NCBI GenBank assembly: GCA_029582265.1
Contig: CM055837.1
Coordinates: 7,887,926-7,951,925 of the forward strand
Length of the DNA: 64,000 nt
Source of the DNA: Zoroaster sp. YZ-2022
Taxonomy: Eukaryota; Echinodermata; Asteroidea; Forcipulatida; Zoroasteridae
Reading direction: 5' to 3'
Under the pieces are notes generated by a model, which worked only from the letters and a program-made list of their open reading frames with translations, did no database searches and had not been told where the DNA came from. How positions within the stretch are numbered: position 1 is the stretch's first letter; every line of letters starts with the position of its first letter. Below are positions 35,255 through 44,940 of the stretch, one piece after another. The position numbers and the translations under genes are program-made.

Positions 35255-35839
35255 AAATACACCACAGACTTTAAAAAAAATTAAATTTTCATTCAGTGTT
35301 GAAAAACGTAACTACATTTTCCAGTCGGCAGCAAAGAACGTCAATGTCGCTTTTTGGGGACCTTCGTATTTTGACGTTTTCGACTAAATGATCGATATCT
35401 TCACAACGATCGCAGTTTAGTGGATGAAAATGACACATTAGATAGTTATTAGTTATTCCTCACCTCAGTAAAGTATCAATTTTCTATCTGAAGCGATGTG
35501 GATTAAACAGATTTTTTAATTTGCAGCTATCCAGAACCGGGAAAATCCGAAACCGGGAAAACGACTGTTAGTAAATACAGTAGAGTAGTACGCCAGTCTC
35601 CTACGACTTTGAAAAAGTCACAACGCATTACGTGAATTCTGGATCTGGATCTGGATCTGGATCTGGATTGTTTTACTCCGTAAAAGCGGTAAATCCACAT
35701 CACTACAGAGTGTTGACTTGACCGACTAGTTTGTGTTGTGGGTTGTGGTTTCGTTCAGGTATTTAACAAGTCCGGTTTTGAAGCTGGTTAGCTTTGTTTG
35801 ATCGAGTAGATGGTGTGGTAAATCGTTCCAAATTTTAGT

Positions 35840-37410
35840 AGTCCATGGAAAAAAAAATTATTCAAGAGTTTTGGTCTTTGTTTGCGGTCGTTGGTAGGAG
35901 AGGTCGTGGGTCTTTTTTAATCTGCGTTGAGGCTTAGTGAGGTAATCCTGCCATTTAATATCAACGAGGTTGTGGGTTATTTTGAATGACATGGTGAGCC
36001 TAGTAATCTTCCTCCTGGTGTCTAAGCTTGGCCAGCTCAATGAACTTAGCATGGCAGTAACGCTAGAATCTCTCGAGTAGTCGTTTTGACACAGCCTAGC
36101 TGCTGATCTTTGGATTTTGTTGAGAGTATGTGTTTCTTGTTTGGTATATGGAAACCAAGCAGCTGGACAAGGGACAAGTAAAGTCTTGATTTTATATCAG
36201 TCGAGCAACATTTAAAATTCCTGCGGATCACCCCCAGGGTCCTTTTGCAGCTATATTTGTAACATTATTTATGTGAGTTTTCCATGTTAAGTTACTGTCA
36301 AATATGATACCAAGATAAGAGTGAGAATCAGTTATGTCCAGGGTGTTGCCACAATGTTAGTATGGAGTAATGTTGGGGGTCTTTTTAGATGTGAAGTGCA
36401 TTGTGTAACATTTATTTGTATTAAATTTCATTTGCCAGTCTAATCCCCACTTACTGAGAGCGTCCAAGTCACGTTGAAAAATGATAGGATCGTCCAGATT
36501 ATTTAATTTTCTATACACAAGGGCATCGTCAGCAATTAGGCGGGCCATTGTGCCAGGTGAAACACAGTCAGGCAAATTATTTATGTAGATTAAAAAACAT
36601 AATGACCGTACCCTGTGGCACACTGGATGTGACATCAACTGCTGAAGACAACTTCCCATCAAGACTAACTCTTTGCTTGCGTAAGGTGAGAAATGTTTTT
36701 ATCCACCCATGGATTTTCCCTGTTATGCCATAATGCTGAAGCTTTTTTAGAAGACGTGAATGTGGAACCCGGTCGAAGGCTTTAGAAAAATCGAGGAAAA
36801 CTGCATCTACTTGTTTGTTCTTTTCGAAGGATGCAGCCAAGTCACTGGTTGCTAAAATCAACTGAGTGTCACAACCTCTTCTCCTTCTAAAGCCATGTTG
36901 CGAGTCATTTAAAATGTTGAACCGGTCAAGATGAAACATAATATGTGAAGTTAGAATGTGTTCAAGAATCTTGCAACATATGGATTAAGTGCAATAGGAC
37001 GATAATTACTAGGAGAATTACGGTTACCCTTTTTGAAAATCGGTGATACATGAGACATGAGCCAGTCTGATGGCAGTTTACCTGTACTTAAACTCTGAGT
37101 AAAAATTGAAGTTAGAATGGGGGCCAACTCAGTCGCGCACTCCTTTAGTATCCTTGCGGGGATCTGGTCAGGGCCAGATGCTTTATTTGGCTGGAGATCT
37201 TCAAGAAGTTTGCGAACACCGTCTTTGGAAATTTCAATTTCAGAAATGTCAGGGGTGGGGTTTCCATCCATGTCTGGGATATTTTTTGTGTCTTCTTGAG
37301 TATAAACTGATTGAAAATAATTGTTTAGAATTTCAGCTTTTTCTTGACTGTCATTTGTAGAATGGTTATTGTGCTTTAATGGTGGAATACCACCACTGTC
37401 GACTCGTTTT
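35840..37410 (-). pseudogene. LINE reverse transcriptase, frameshifted
   Basis: Reading 37410 down to 35840 in three frames: NKASGPDQIPARILKECA (RT fingers), SPIFKKGNRNSPSNYRPIAL, AVFLDFSKAFDRVPHSRLL (first catalytic Asp), SSVPQGT, then ARLIADDALVYR at about 36526 (the YADD box reads IADD), and a thumb/C-terminal part with NKCYTMHFTSKK. Frame changes occur near 37405, 36945 and 36600. The reaction would be target-primed reverse transcription, but this copy cannot make the intact enzyme. Confidence 0.9.
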
Positions 37411-38525
37411 GCTTAATCTTCCAAAAACTGTTTGTGTTCTGATGGAAATTTTCACTCATGTTGGAACTAATGTATTCAGTCTGGGCATGTCTAAGTTCTT
37501 TTTTATACATGGTGCGGTATTTTTTTAAGACTGTCTTGTCGTGTTCAAGTGTTGATTTGCGTTGTTTATTATAGAGTCGTTCTAACTTCCTGTTCATACG
37601 TTTAAGTCTGGCATTGTACCAAGGTAAGTTGTGTCTTGATGTTGTGAATTTTGTTGGAATGTGAGTTTCCATGAGTGTTTTGAGTTTGTAAGTGAAAGTG
37701 AGCCAGTTTTCTTGTACTGTATGATTTGCCAAGTCTTGGATGAGTGTATGACCGAAACTAAGAAGATCGGTTTTTAATGCTGCCATATTACCCTTCGAGT
37801 ATTGAAAAATCTTGCGTCTAGTGTAACTAGTAATATTTGGCTTTATGTTACTGTATATTCTGACTATGTCATGATCCCCATTACCTGGGATTGTATCTAT
37901 GCTATTTATCAGTGTAGGGTTTGAGACAAGAAATAAATCAAGAATATTATTTTCCCTAGTTGGAATTTTGACCATTTGCTCAAGTTGGAAATGTGTGCAC
38001 ATGTCTAGGAAGGTATTGCATTGTGTTTTGATGCTACTACCTGGGTTTATGGTTTGGTTTTCCCAATTTATGTCCCTAAGATTGAAATCCCCTGCCAGCC
38101 ATATTTGGTGTGAGTGATGAGTGTAAAGTTTTGTGAGTGAGTCTTCAAGTTGGTGTAGTGAGTTGAGTGAGGTGTCAGGGTTATAATAGGCTCCAACATA
38201 AATAGGTTTGTCTTTGTTCAAGTCAATCTTAATCCAAGTGAGTTCTGCGTCTGCGTCAAGATCACTGAGGTGTTGCGCTGGTAGGTTTTTAACAGGTATG
38301 AGTACACCTCCGTAACCATCCAGACGATCTTTCCTGAATATGGAATAGTTTGACGGAAAGAGTTCACAATTTTTTACACTATTATTAAGCCATGTTTCTG
38401 TTGCGATGAGGATGTCTGGCCCCTCAGTGTCAATTAACGCCTGGAGTTCAGGGATCTTCCCTTTAAGACTTCTGAAATTTATGTTGAGGATCTTAAGTGG
38501 TCCTTTGATATGTGGTTTGGTATTT
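37376..38525 (-). pseudogene. LINE endonuclease domain
   Basis: The frame is open from just after a TAA at 38526-38528 to 37376. Motifs in order: LNINFRSLKGK (first strand), ATETWL (metal-binding Glu), VGAYYNP, LAGDFNLRDINW, and GNGDHDIV (catalytic Asp-His). All key residues of the AP-type endonuclease are present, so the domain itself looks intact. The upstream TAA lies in the same frame as preceding LINE sequence and may have split a longer polyprotein. Confidence 0.9.
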
Positions 38526-38605
38526 TAATTTTTGGAGTTTTCGTCTGTGTGAGAACTATTGTTTTCAGAACAGGTGTCGTTTGTACGGGTATTCGCTACC
38601 TTGTG

Positions 38606-38760
38606 GAGTCCTATAACAAAAGGGAAAGGCAAGAACAATATGTCTCCATAGGGAAATTCTAAAGGAGCCATGTCTCCACAAGGAATTTTGTGTACAAACC
38701 CTATGAGAAAAGTTAAAGTACAGGAACAAAGGAAAGAACAATAGAGGGTCTCCACAGTGA
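38606..38760. mobile_element. Short insertion in the LINE
   Basis: Matches 735-888 (AACAAAAGGGAAAGGCAAGA; GTGTACAAACCCTATGAGAA). It lies between ORF1 and the endonuclease and causes ORF1 to end inside it. Confidence 0.6.
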
Positions 38761-39621
38761 TACAAAAATTAGTATGTGTGTTCTAGTCTGTGTGATTGAA
38801 GCAACATGTGAGTCTAGGTCACTAAGTGTTTCTGAATTAGTGTGAGTGTTTGAACCGGTGTGAGTGTGTGCTTCCTCGGGTTGAAAGGCTGAGGCCAATC
38901 GGTCTATCGTGATCCATGGTGAAGTAGACTCCGAATCCCTGGCAGGTTTACTTTTAGTTTTCCTAGGCCTTGGAAGTCTGATACTGTCTGGTGTATTGCT
39001 AATGCATGTATGTGGTGGAGGAAGAGGTTTGCCTGCAAATACAATGCCAACTACTGAATCACCAAGTAATTCATACTGGTTAGTGCATTCAAGATCGTGA
39101 ACCATGGAGTAGGAGTCATTAAAGTTTAAAATATCACAAGATGGACAATGCCACACAAAGTCTTCTTGATTGACAAAGGTGACGTATTCCGCATCACTAA
39201 CTTCCCCACATTGGGTGTGGGTCCATAAGCCACAGGTGTCACAACTGAGTGCACGGTGGTTGTCAAGTACATCGTATCCACATATGGTACATGGGAACTT
39301 TGGTTTACGTTTCATTCTACGTTTCTTACACTTTGGTTTGGTTTGTGGTCCTGGGTGGGGGTGGATATCCCCACACAATTCCAAACGAGACATAATAGAT
39401 ACAGCCAAGTTTAGTTTACCAACCCTTGCATTAAATTTGAAATTTACAAGCATGGAGGAATAAAACCCCCAAGATGCAATAAACTGTTTGTTCAGTTTAG
39501 ATGATGTGTAAATCAATGACAAGATGTCAAATTGTAGACTATGGGAGTTTACCACATTACAAACATTTCTTTTTACATATAATATGGCATTAAAAGCACC
39601 ATTTCTGTTTTCTTCCTCCAT
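38713..39621 (-). pseudogene. LINE ORF1: 2A-like motif and PHD finger
   Basis: 302 codons open from ATG at 39621. Residues 79-92 read RLELCGDIHPHPGP, which matches the 2A ribosome-skipping consensus (D-[VI]-E-x-N-P-G-P) except that His replaces the Asn. Residues 111-162 form a PHD-type finger: C111, C114, C127, C130, H135, C138, C159, C162 with a Trp two residues before C159. A Lys/Arg-rich stretch (96-107) lies between them. The C-terminal part is low complexity (HTHTGSNTHTNS). The frame ends in an inserted repeat, so the original C-terminus is lost. PHD fingers bind histone tails. In LINE ORF1s they may target chromatin. Confidence 0.85.
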
Positions 39622-40615
39622 GGCCCAGGTGACCTTTCTGCTTAAGCCATATACAAGAAATAAACAGAGTCATCGAGCACAGAGTATGCAACAAACCCAT
39701 TATGTCAGTGTGTACTCAGATTAAAAACAATAAAACAAATGCTTACCAGTGTGGTGACTGGTGAGTCCCTCAATGTTTTAATATAGTGGTACAGGAATTA
39801 TAATGAGTATGTATTCATGCAAGTACAGTGAGTATGTACGATATTTATTTACTGTGTGACTGTTCAAGTGTCCAGCCACAAGCCAAAGGAGCCCTACACA
39901 ACCGTAAAAAATACGAAATGGCGAGCAGAAATAGAATCAAATGGAGGACAAAAATGCACAACAGGCCTACTTGTATCTTCTTAGTTAAAAGACATCAATA
40001 ACATCAAGCAAAACCAAAAGAGGCCTACAAGAACATAAATATGCAAAATAGTGACCAGAATCAAATACTGCACAAAATACACCAAAAGACAACTGCACAA
40101 AGGACAACAATATTGAACATCAAATAACGCAGAGGAGCCCTAGCGTAAAAATACAAAATGGCGACCAGAATCAATTACTACACAAAATCCGAGACTAAAT
40201 CTAAAATACCTATTCAGTCTCAGACAAAATGTACAATGCTTAGTTAAAAAGACATCAATAACATTAAGAATTTCCACGACGGAAAGCCTCTGAGCGTAAT
40301 AATAGCTCAGTTCAATAGCAGGTGTAGGCCTACAACGTATGCCCAAGAATGTATGGATGATATACACTGAGTGTAAACACAGACTCTTCTGTCATCTTGA
40401 TTATTACGAGAAGTATCACAGTTAAAAATCCGCTAAAATATAACAAATATCATATCAAAAATACAGTACATCAATTAAGAAACATTAAGCAAACATATAA
40501 AATCACGATATATGAGCGGATGACAAACATAATCAAAGATAAAAAAGGATAACATTTCCGTCAAAGCTCCGCGAAATTTTTCACAACCCACTCGGTCGGT
40601 CGGTCAGAGGTCAAC
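39622..40615 (-). other. LINE 5' untranslated region
   Basis: About 1 kb upstream of ORF1, ending at the AATTC target duplication. It contains several imperfect copies of a CATCAATAACAT..CAAG type string and a GGTCGGTCGGTC repeat at the very 5' end. No ORF recognised. Confidence 0.7.
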
Positions 40616-40798
40616 AATTCCAGAGCCTAAATTGCACAGAGATTCTAGAATGAATATAACATGATTTTGAACATTCAGTTTTCCTTCCCTTGCCATTCAG
40701 CTATCAATGGGTCGTTGTTTTAAAACCCTCCATGGAGCTCCCTGTACCCACTATACATCACATGACCACTACTAGCTCGGAGTCGCCGATTGTGTCTA

Positions 40799-40975
40799 TT
40801 GTCAGGTTGTAGCAAGAACAGACATTATGATTGTCAAGTTGTAGTAAGAGTAAACATTGTAATTGTCAGGTTGTAGTAAGAGCAGACATTATAATTGCCA
40901 AGTTGTAGTAAGGATTATACATCAATATTGTCAGGTTGTAGCAAGAGCAGACATCAAAATTGTCAGTACTCACGG
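40799..40975 (+). repeat. 32-bp tandem repeat, about 5 units
   Basis: Units of TTGTCAGGTTGTAGTAAGAG plus CAGACATTATAA. An equivalent array follows TIR copy B at 44758-44935 and partial units precede copy A at 34895-34930. Confidence 0.85.
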
Positions 40976-40997
40976 ACGTCATACTTAATGCGCGCCC

Positions 40998-41120
40998 CTC
41001 TACCAAGGACATTGTCCAGCGGTACGACCCGTGATATAAATAACACTAAAATACTGCGGGAATAGCAGACATTATAATTGTCAAGTTGTAGTAAGTGCAG
41101 ACATTATAATTGTCAGGTAA
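40998..41120 (+). repeat. Right copy of flanking direct repeat
   Basis: Repeats 34822-34933 almost base for base, followed by two more 32-bp-type units. Confidence 0.75.
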
Positions 41121-41124
41121 TAAC

Positions 41125-41215
41125 GGTCAGACTTTTACAAGTCTGACCATCACATCATTAAGTATGACGTCACGGACGTCATACTTAAGGCTCGCGCTAG
41201 CGCGCTAACACTACT
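41125..41215. repeat. Three adjacent perfect or near-perfect hairpins
   Basis: GGTCAGACTT..AAGTCTGACC, then TTAAGTATGACGT..ACGTCATACTTAA (containing TGACGTCA), then GCGCTAGCGC. Part of the second palindrome also occurs at 40975. Confidence 0.8.
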
Positions 41216-41219
41216 CAAC

Positions 41220-41690
41220 ACAAGTTTGCACATTTTTGCATCACACTCATTTTTGCACATTTTTAGTCCACCAACGAGGTCTGAAAAGCGCCTCATATAC
41301 TACTATTTGCTGCCTGAAAATCAATAGGGGGTCACACGATGACTTGACACAGGTCTGGTCTATTCTCAAAAGCATCTAGCATATTGTGCTGAAATAATAG
41401 TCAACAAAACAATAGATGGACAATAGACCATTATCACTGTGCAGCATTATAAAGAAAAGTATAAAATATTGGCAATCAGTTTATAGGAAAGAGGAAAAGC
41501 AACTGATCTTACTGCATAATACATTATTTTCTCATTAACGACACAACGTTATAGGTTTCAACTTTCACAGTTTGGTTGATAAAATATATAGTTTTGATTC
41601 CGAGAGAGTAAACACATTGGCCTACTTGCATAGGCTGTATTGCAAAAATTACCAATACTGTACCATTACGTTTGCTAAATATAAACGGAG
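41220..41690. other. No gene seen
   Basis: AT-rich, unremarkable sequence. Confidence 0.5.
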
Positions 41691-41825
41691 CAACTTGCAC
41701 CAGAATCAGCGTCGCTAAAAATAACGCATCTAACAGAAATTGAAAGAAAATATTTTACGGTGCACCAACTATTAGTTGGTACTTGGTATCCATGGTTTCG
41801 CCAAGCAGCGTGAAGATATACGTGT
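41690..41825 (+). repeat. R1 fragment
   Basis: Resembles 530-660 and 11230-11345 (AACGCATCTAACAGAAATTG, TTGGTATCCATGGTTTCG). Confidence 0.6.
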
Positions 41826-41859
41826 TATTGTTTTTGTGTAAATTTAATTAAACTTAATT

Positions 41860-42832
41860 GTGTGCATAGTGCGGGGTTTGCCGGCTGCGGTTAGATCAAT
41901 TCGTTCTCGGAATCTGGGATGGGTTTACATGTGAACGATTGGATAGAACACACGAATCTGGGAAATCTTCAGGAGGTGGGGTTTGCATCTATATTAATAA
42001 TAATAATAATGTAATAATGTATAGATTTATATAGCGCACGTATCCACCAACTAAGTGGCGCTCAAGGCGCATTATATTATTATCCCTGCTCATAAGGCTC
42101 ATAAGGCTCATAAATCATTCCTGAAACCATCTCAGCTCCCTGGGGAGTATACAGCTCAATTGCTGCCATTTCTAGCGCATAGAGAGCAAACCATCTCTGC
42201 CTTCACAGGTACCCATTTAACCCCTGGGTGGAGAGAAGCAATTATGGTTAAGTGTCTTGCTCAAGGACACAGGTGTCACGGCCGGGGCTCGAACCCACAC
42301 TCTGCTGCTGGCAACACCAGAACTTGAGTTCAGTGCGCTAGACCACTCGGCCACGACAATCCACTTTTCGTGCATTATACAACACACGGGACCTACGGCT
42401 TTACGTCCCATCCGAAGGACGAAGCAATTATGGTTAAGTACCTTGCTCAAGGATACAAGTGTCACGACCGGGGCTCGAACCCACACCCTGCTGCTGGCAA
42501 CACCAGAACTTGAGTTCGGTGCGCTAGATGGTGCAACAATGTATCTGTGAAACAGAGGTTGTGCACACCGGACATAGAATTGCTGACTGTTGGTTTACGG
42601 CCATTTTATTTGCCACGCGAGTTTCATCAAATTTTTGTCACCGTGGTTTATATTCACCCTTGAGCTGATACGAATATTGCATCTGCGAAGATCCATGAAG
42701 TAATTCAAGAACTAGAAATACAGTCACCTGATGCATTTAAGTTCATCTTAGGAGACTTTAATGCATGTGATATTAAACCAGTGTTGCCACATTATCATCA
42801 ATATGTCAACTTGCCTACAAGAGTTGCATTAC
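41860..42832 (+). pseudogene. LINE endonuclease fragment split by SINEs
   Basis: The plus strand gives WDGFTCERLDRTHESGK and GGGVCIYINN up to about 42000, then resumes at about 42540 with DIELLTVGLRPFYLPREF, FKFILGDFNACDIKP and YVNLPTR. These are consecutive parts of an AP-type endonuclease (GGGVC strand, GDFN box). A TGA lies after YIHP. The sequence breaks off at 42832, just before the TTCGCGAA block. The expected next motif (SDH) starts the LINE fragment at 51897, so both may come from one insertion. Confidence 0.7.
42000..42535 (-). mobile_element. Two tRNA-Leu-derived SINEs in tandem
   Basis: A first copy has an ATAATAATAATAATG tail at about 41995 and its tRNA-like head (A box TGGCCGAG.GGT, B box GTTCGAGCCC) ending near 42355. 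A second, head-truncated copy occupies about 42360-42535. Both contain the body motif AAGCAATTATGGTTAAGT on the plus strand. They interrupt LINE endonuclease sequence. Confidence 0.85.
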
Positions 42833-43380
42833 CCGCAAGTACTATTCGCGAATACTACAATGCATACCACTACCAGCAGTGCCTAGACAAAACGGTGTAA
42901 TTGGCAGCTTTACTCGCGAATAGTATTCGCGAATAGTAGTCACGAATAGTTAGCAAACAGTTCACGACCGCAAGTCATGCAGTGCAAAGGCAATACATTA
43001 TTGCAGGTAACAGTCACTGCAGTAACACCCAGCCAGCCAGCCACGTCGGCTTCCTCATAGGCATTACTCGCGAGTACTATTCGCGAATACTACAAAGCTT
43101 ACCACTACCAACAGTGCCTGGACAAAACGGTGTAATTGGCAGTGTTACTCGCGAATAGTAGTCACGAATAGTTGGCAAACAGTTCACAACCGGGAAGTTA
43201 CGCAGTACAAAGGCAATACATTATTACTCACAATTAATCGTCAATGGTCATTATTCGCGAATAGTTGCAGGTATTCGTGCCAGCCCGATTAATCGAATAG
43301 TTAAAAATCCGCGAATACGAGTACGATTAGCAACAACTATTCGCAAATATTCGAATAATCGAACTATTCGCCCAGGCCTA
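42833..43380. repeat. TTCGCGAA palindrome cluster with internal tandem duplication
   Basis: About a dozen copies of ATTCGCGAATA or ACTCGCGAATA occur in 550 bp. A unit with TACCACTACCA.CAGTGCCT and ACAAAACGGTGTAATTGGCA is present twice (about 42860 and 43105), about 245 bp apart. The far end has diverged forms (ATTCGAATAATCGAACTATTC). Confidence 0.85.
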
Positions 43381-43384
43381 AATA

Positions 43385-43975
43385 CAACCCTTTGTAACAA
43401 AAACATATACCATTTCACTTTCATAACATAGGCTAGGCCTTATGAAATACAATAATAATTACAAATTACCCAACAATTGTCAATTCGCCCTGACACTTAT
43501 TACTGCTTTATTGTTCGGACATTCAGTGCCCACAAACGGATGTGGGTATAATTGTTAACCTCATTGAGTTTTTCCATCAATTTTGACGGACATTCAATCA
43601 AGTAAATGTTTGTGGGTATGTATACCTTCGTACATGTCTTATGCTGATACATTAATATTTTCCATACATTGTCTTTCCTAGATATAAAATGGTCTTCGTG
43701 TAAAATTCTTTTTATCGAGCGCTCGAGTATAATAGGTCTTGTAAGTTTTAATTTTATGGTAAATGTTATGTTTTCCTGTCTCGTAAGCCATTTTCCCTGC
43801 ATAATTTGGTTACACCGGAGTGACCTAAGTTGTTAGTTAAAGCTGTAAGATATAGTTTCAAATAATATTATTAATTGTATTGTATTATATTTTATCCCGA
43901 ATCTGGAACAAACCCCTTTACCCGTTCAATAATAATAATAATCGCACTGGAAGGAGTGTACTTTATGAAATATTT
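43385..43975. other. No gene confirmed
   Basis: Contains a 100-codon minus-strand frame (43500-43802) that is basic and has no recognisable domain. Probably chance. Confidence 0.35.
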
Positions 43976-43979
43976 GAAC

Positions 43980-44757
43980 GTTTTCGACTTAGTGTTCAAC
44001 CGAGTTTGCGTCACTAAATGATAGATATCTTCACAACGATCGCAGTTTAGTGGATGAAAATGACACATTAGATAGTTCATTAGTTATTCCTCACCTCAGT
44101 AATGTATCAATTTTCTATCTGAAGCGATGTGGATTAAACAGATTTTTTAATTTGCAGCTATCCAGAACCGGGAAAATCCGAAACCGGGAAAACGACTGTT
44201 AGTAAATACAATAGAGTAGTACGCCAGTCTCCTACGACTTTGACAAAGTCACAAAGCATTACGTGAATTCCAGAGCCTAAATTGCACAGAGATTCTAGAA
44301 TGAATATAACATGATTTTTGAACATTCAGTTTTCCTTCCCTTTCCATTCAGCTATCATGGAGTGTCGTGGCCGAGCGGTCTAGCGCACCGAACTCAAGTT
44401 CTGGTGTTGCCAGCAGCAGCGTGTGAGTTCGAGCCCCGGTCATGACACTTGTGTCCTTGAGCAAGGTACTTAACCATAATTGCTTCGTCCTTCGGATGGG
44501 ACGTAAAGCCGTAGGTCCCGTGTGTTGTGTAATGCACGTAAAAAAGAATGCGCCTTGAGCACCACTTAGTTGGTGGATACGTACGCTATATAAGTCCACA
44601 TATTATTATTATTATTATTATTATCAATGGGTCGTCGTTTTAAAACCCTTCATGGAGCTCCCTATGTTTATACACAGCGCACTGCTGGTTTGTTATTATT
44701 TTTGTACCCACTATACATCACATGACCACTACTAGCTCGGAGTCGCCGATTGTGTCT
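43980..44757. mobile_element. TIR element copy B, left-truncated
   Basis: Starts inside the element (TTTTCGACTTAGTGTTCAAC, as in copy C) and runs to GTGTCTA at its right end. It shows the LINE-free sequence ACGTGAATTCCAGAGCC that defines the LINE insertion site in copy A. It is itself interrupted by the SINE at 44358. Confidence 0.85.
44358..44621 (+). mobile_element. Complete tRNA-Leu-derived SINE
   Basis: A box TGGCCGAGCGGT at 44369, CTCAAGTTCTGG anticodon region, B box GAGTTCGAGCCC, then a body with GTCCTTGAGCAAGGTACTTA and a tail of ATT repeats. Flanked by TATCA on both sides (44353-44357 and 44622-44626). The empty site GCTATCAATGGG is present in TIR copy A near 40700. RNA polymerase III would transcribe it from the internal boxes. 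Confidence 0.9.
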
Positions 44758-44935
44758 ATTGTCAGGTTGTAGCAAGAGCAGACATTATAATTGTCAAGTT
44801 GTAGTAAGAGTAAACATTGTAATTGTCAGGTTGTAGCAAGAGCAGACATTATAATTGTCAAGTTGTAGTAAGGATATACATCAATATTGGCAGGTTGTAG
44901 CAAAAGCAGACATCAAAATTGTCAGTAATAACGGC
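44758..44935 (+). repeat. 32-bp tandem repeat beside TIR copy B
   Basis: Same units and order as 40799-40975, indicating that the TIR end and its flank were duplicated together. Confidence 0.8.
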
Positions 44936-44940
44936 CAGAC

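Larger units (their letters stand above)
35640..40615 (-). mobile_element. Nearly full-length CR1/L2-like LINE
   Basis: A 4976-bp insertion flanked by AATTC on both sides (35635-35639, 40616-40620). The unoccupied site is visible in copy B of the TIR element at 44265-44275. On the minus strand the order is 5' UTR, ORF1 with 2A-like motif and PHD finger, apurinic-type endonuclease, reverse transcriptase, and a 3' end of repeated CCAGAT units. Frameshifts and stops show it is inactive. The clade assignment rests on domain order and 3' tandem end and is approximate. Confidence 0.9.
34934..40798. mobile_element. Unclassified TIR element, copy A, split by a LINE
   Basis: The ends are TAGACACAATCGGCGAC and its complement, followed by TCACGTGA.TCATAGTGGGTA-like inner repeats. 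The intact copy C (47565-48497) shows the element to be about 930 bp without the LINE. A TATAAAA box at 34975 precedes an ATG at 35023. The superfamily is unknown. Confidence 0.75.

Noticed and set aside
42833..43380. CRISPR-like array of spaced palindromes
   Set aside because: Spacing is irregular, repeats are only 10-12 bp, the context is animal DNA and no cas genes are present.
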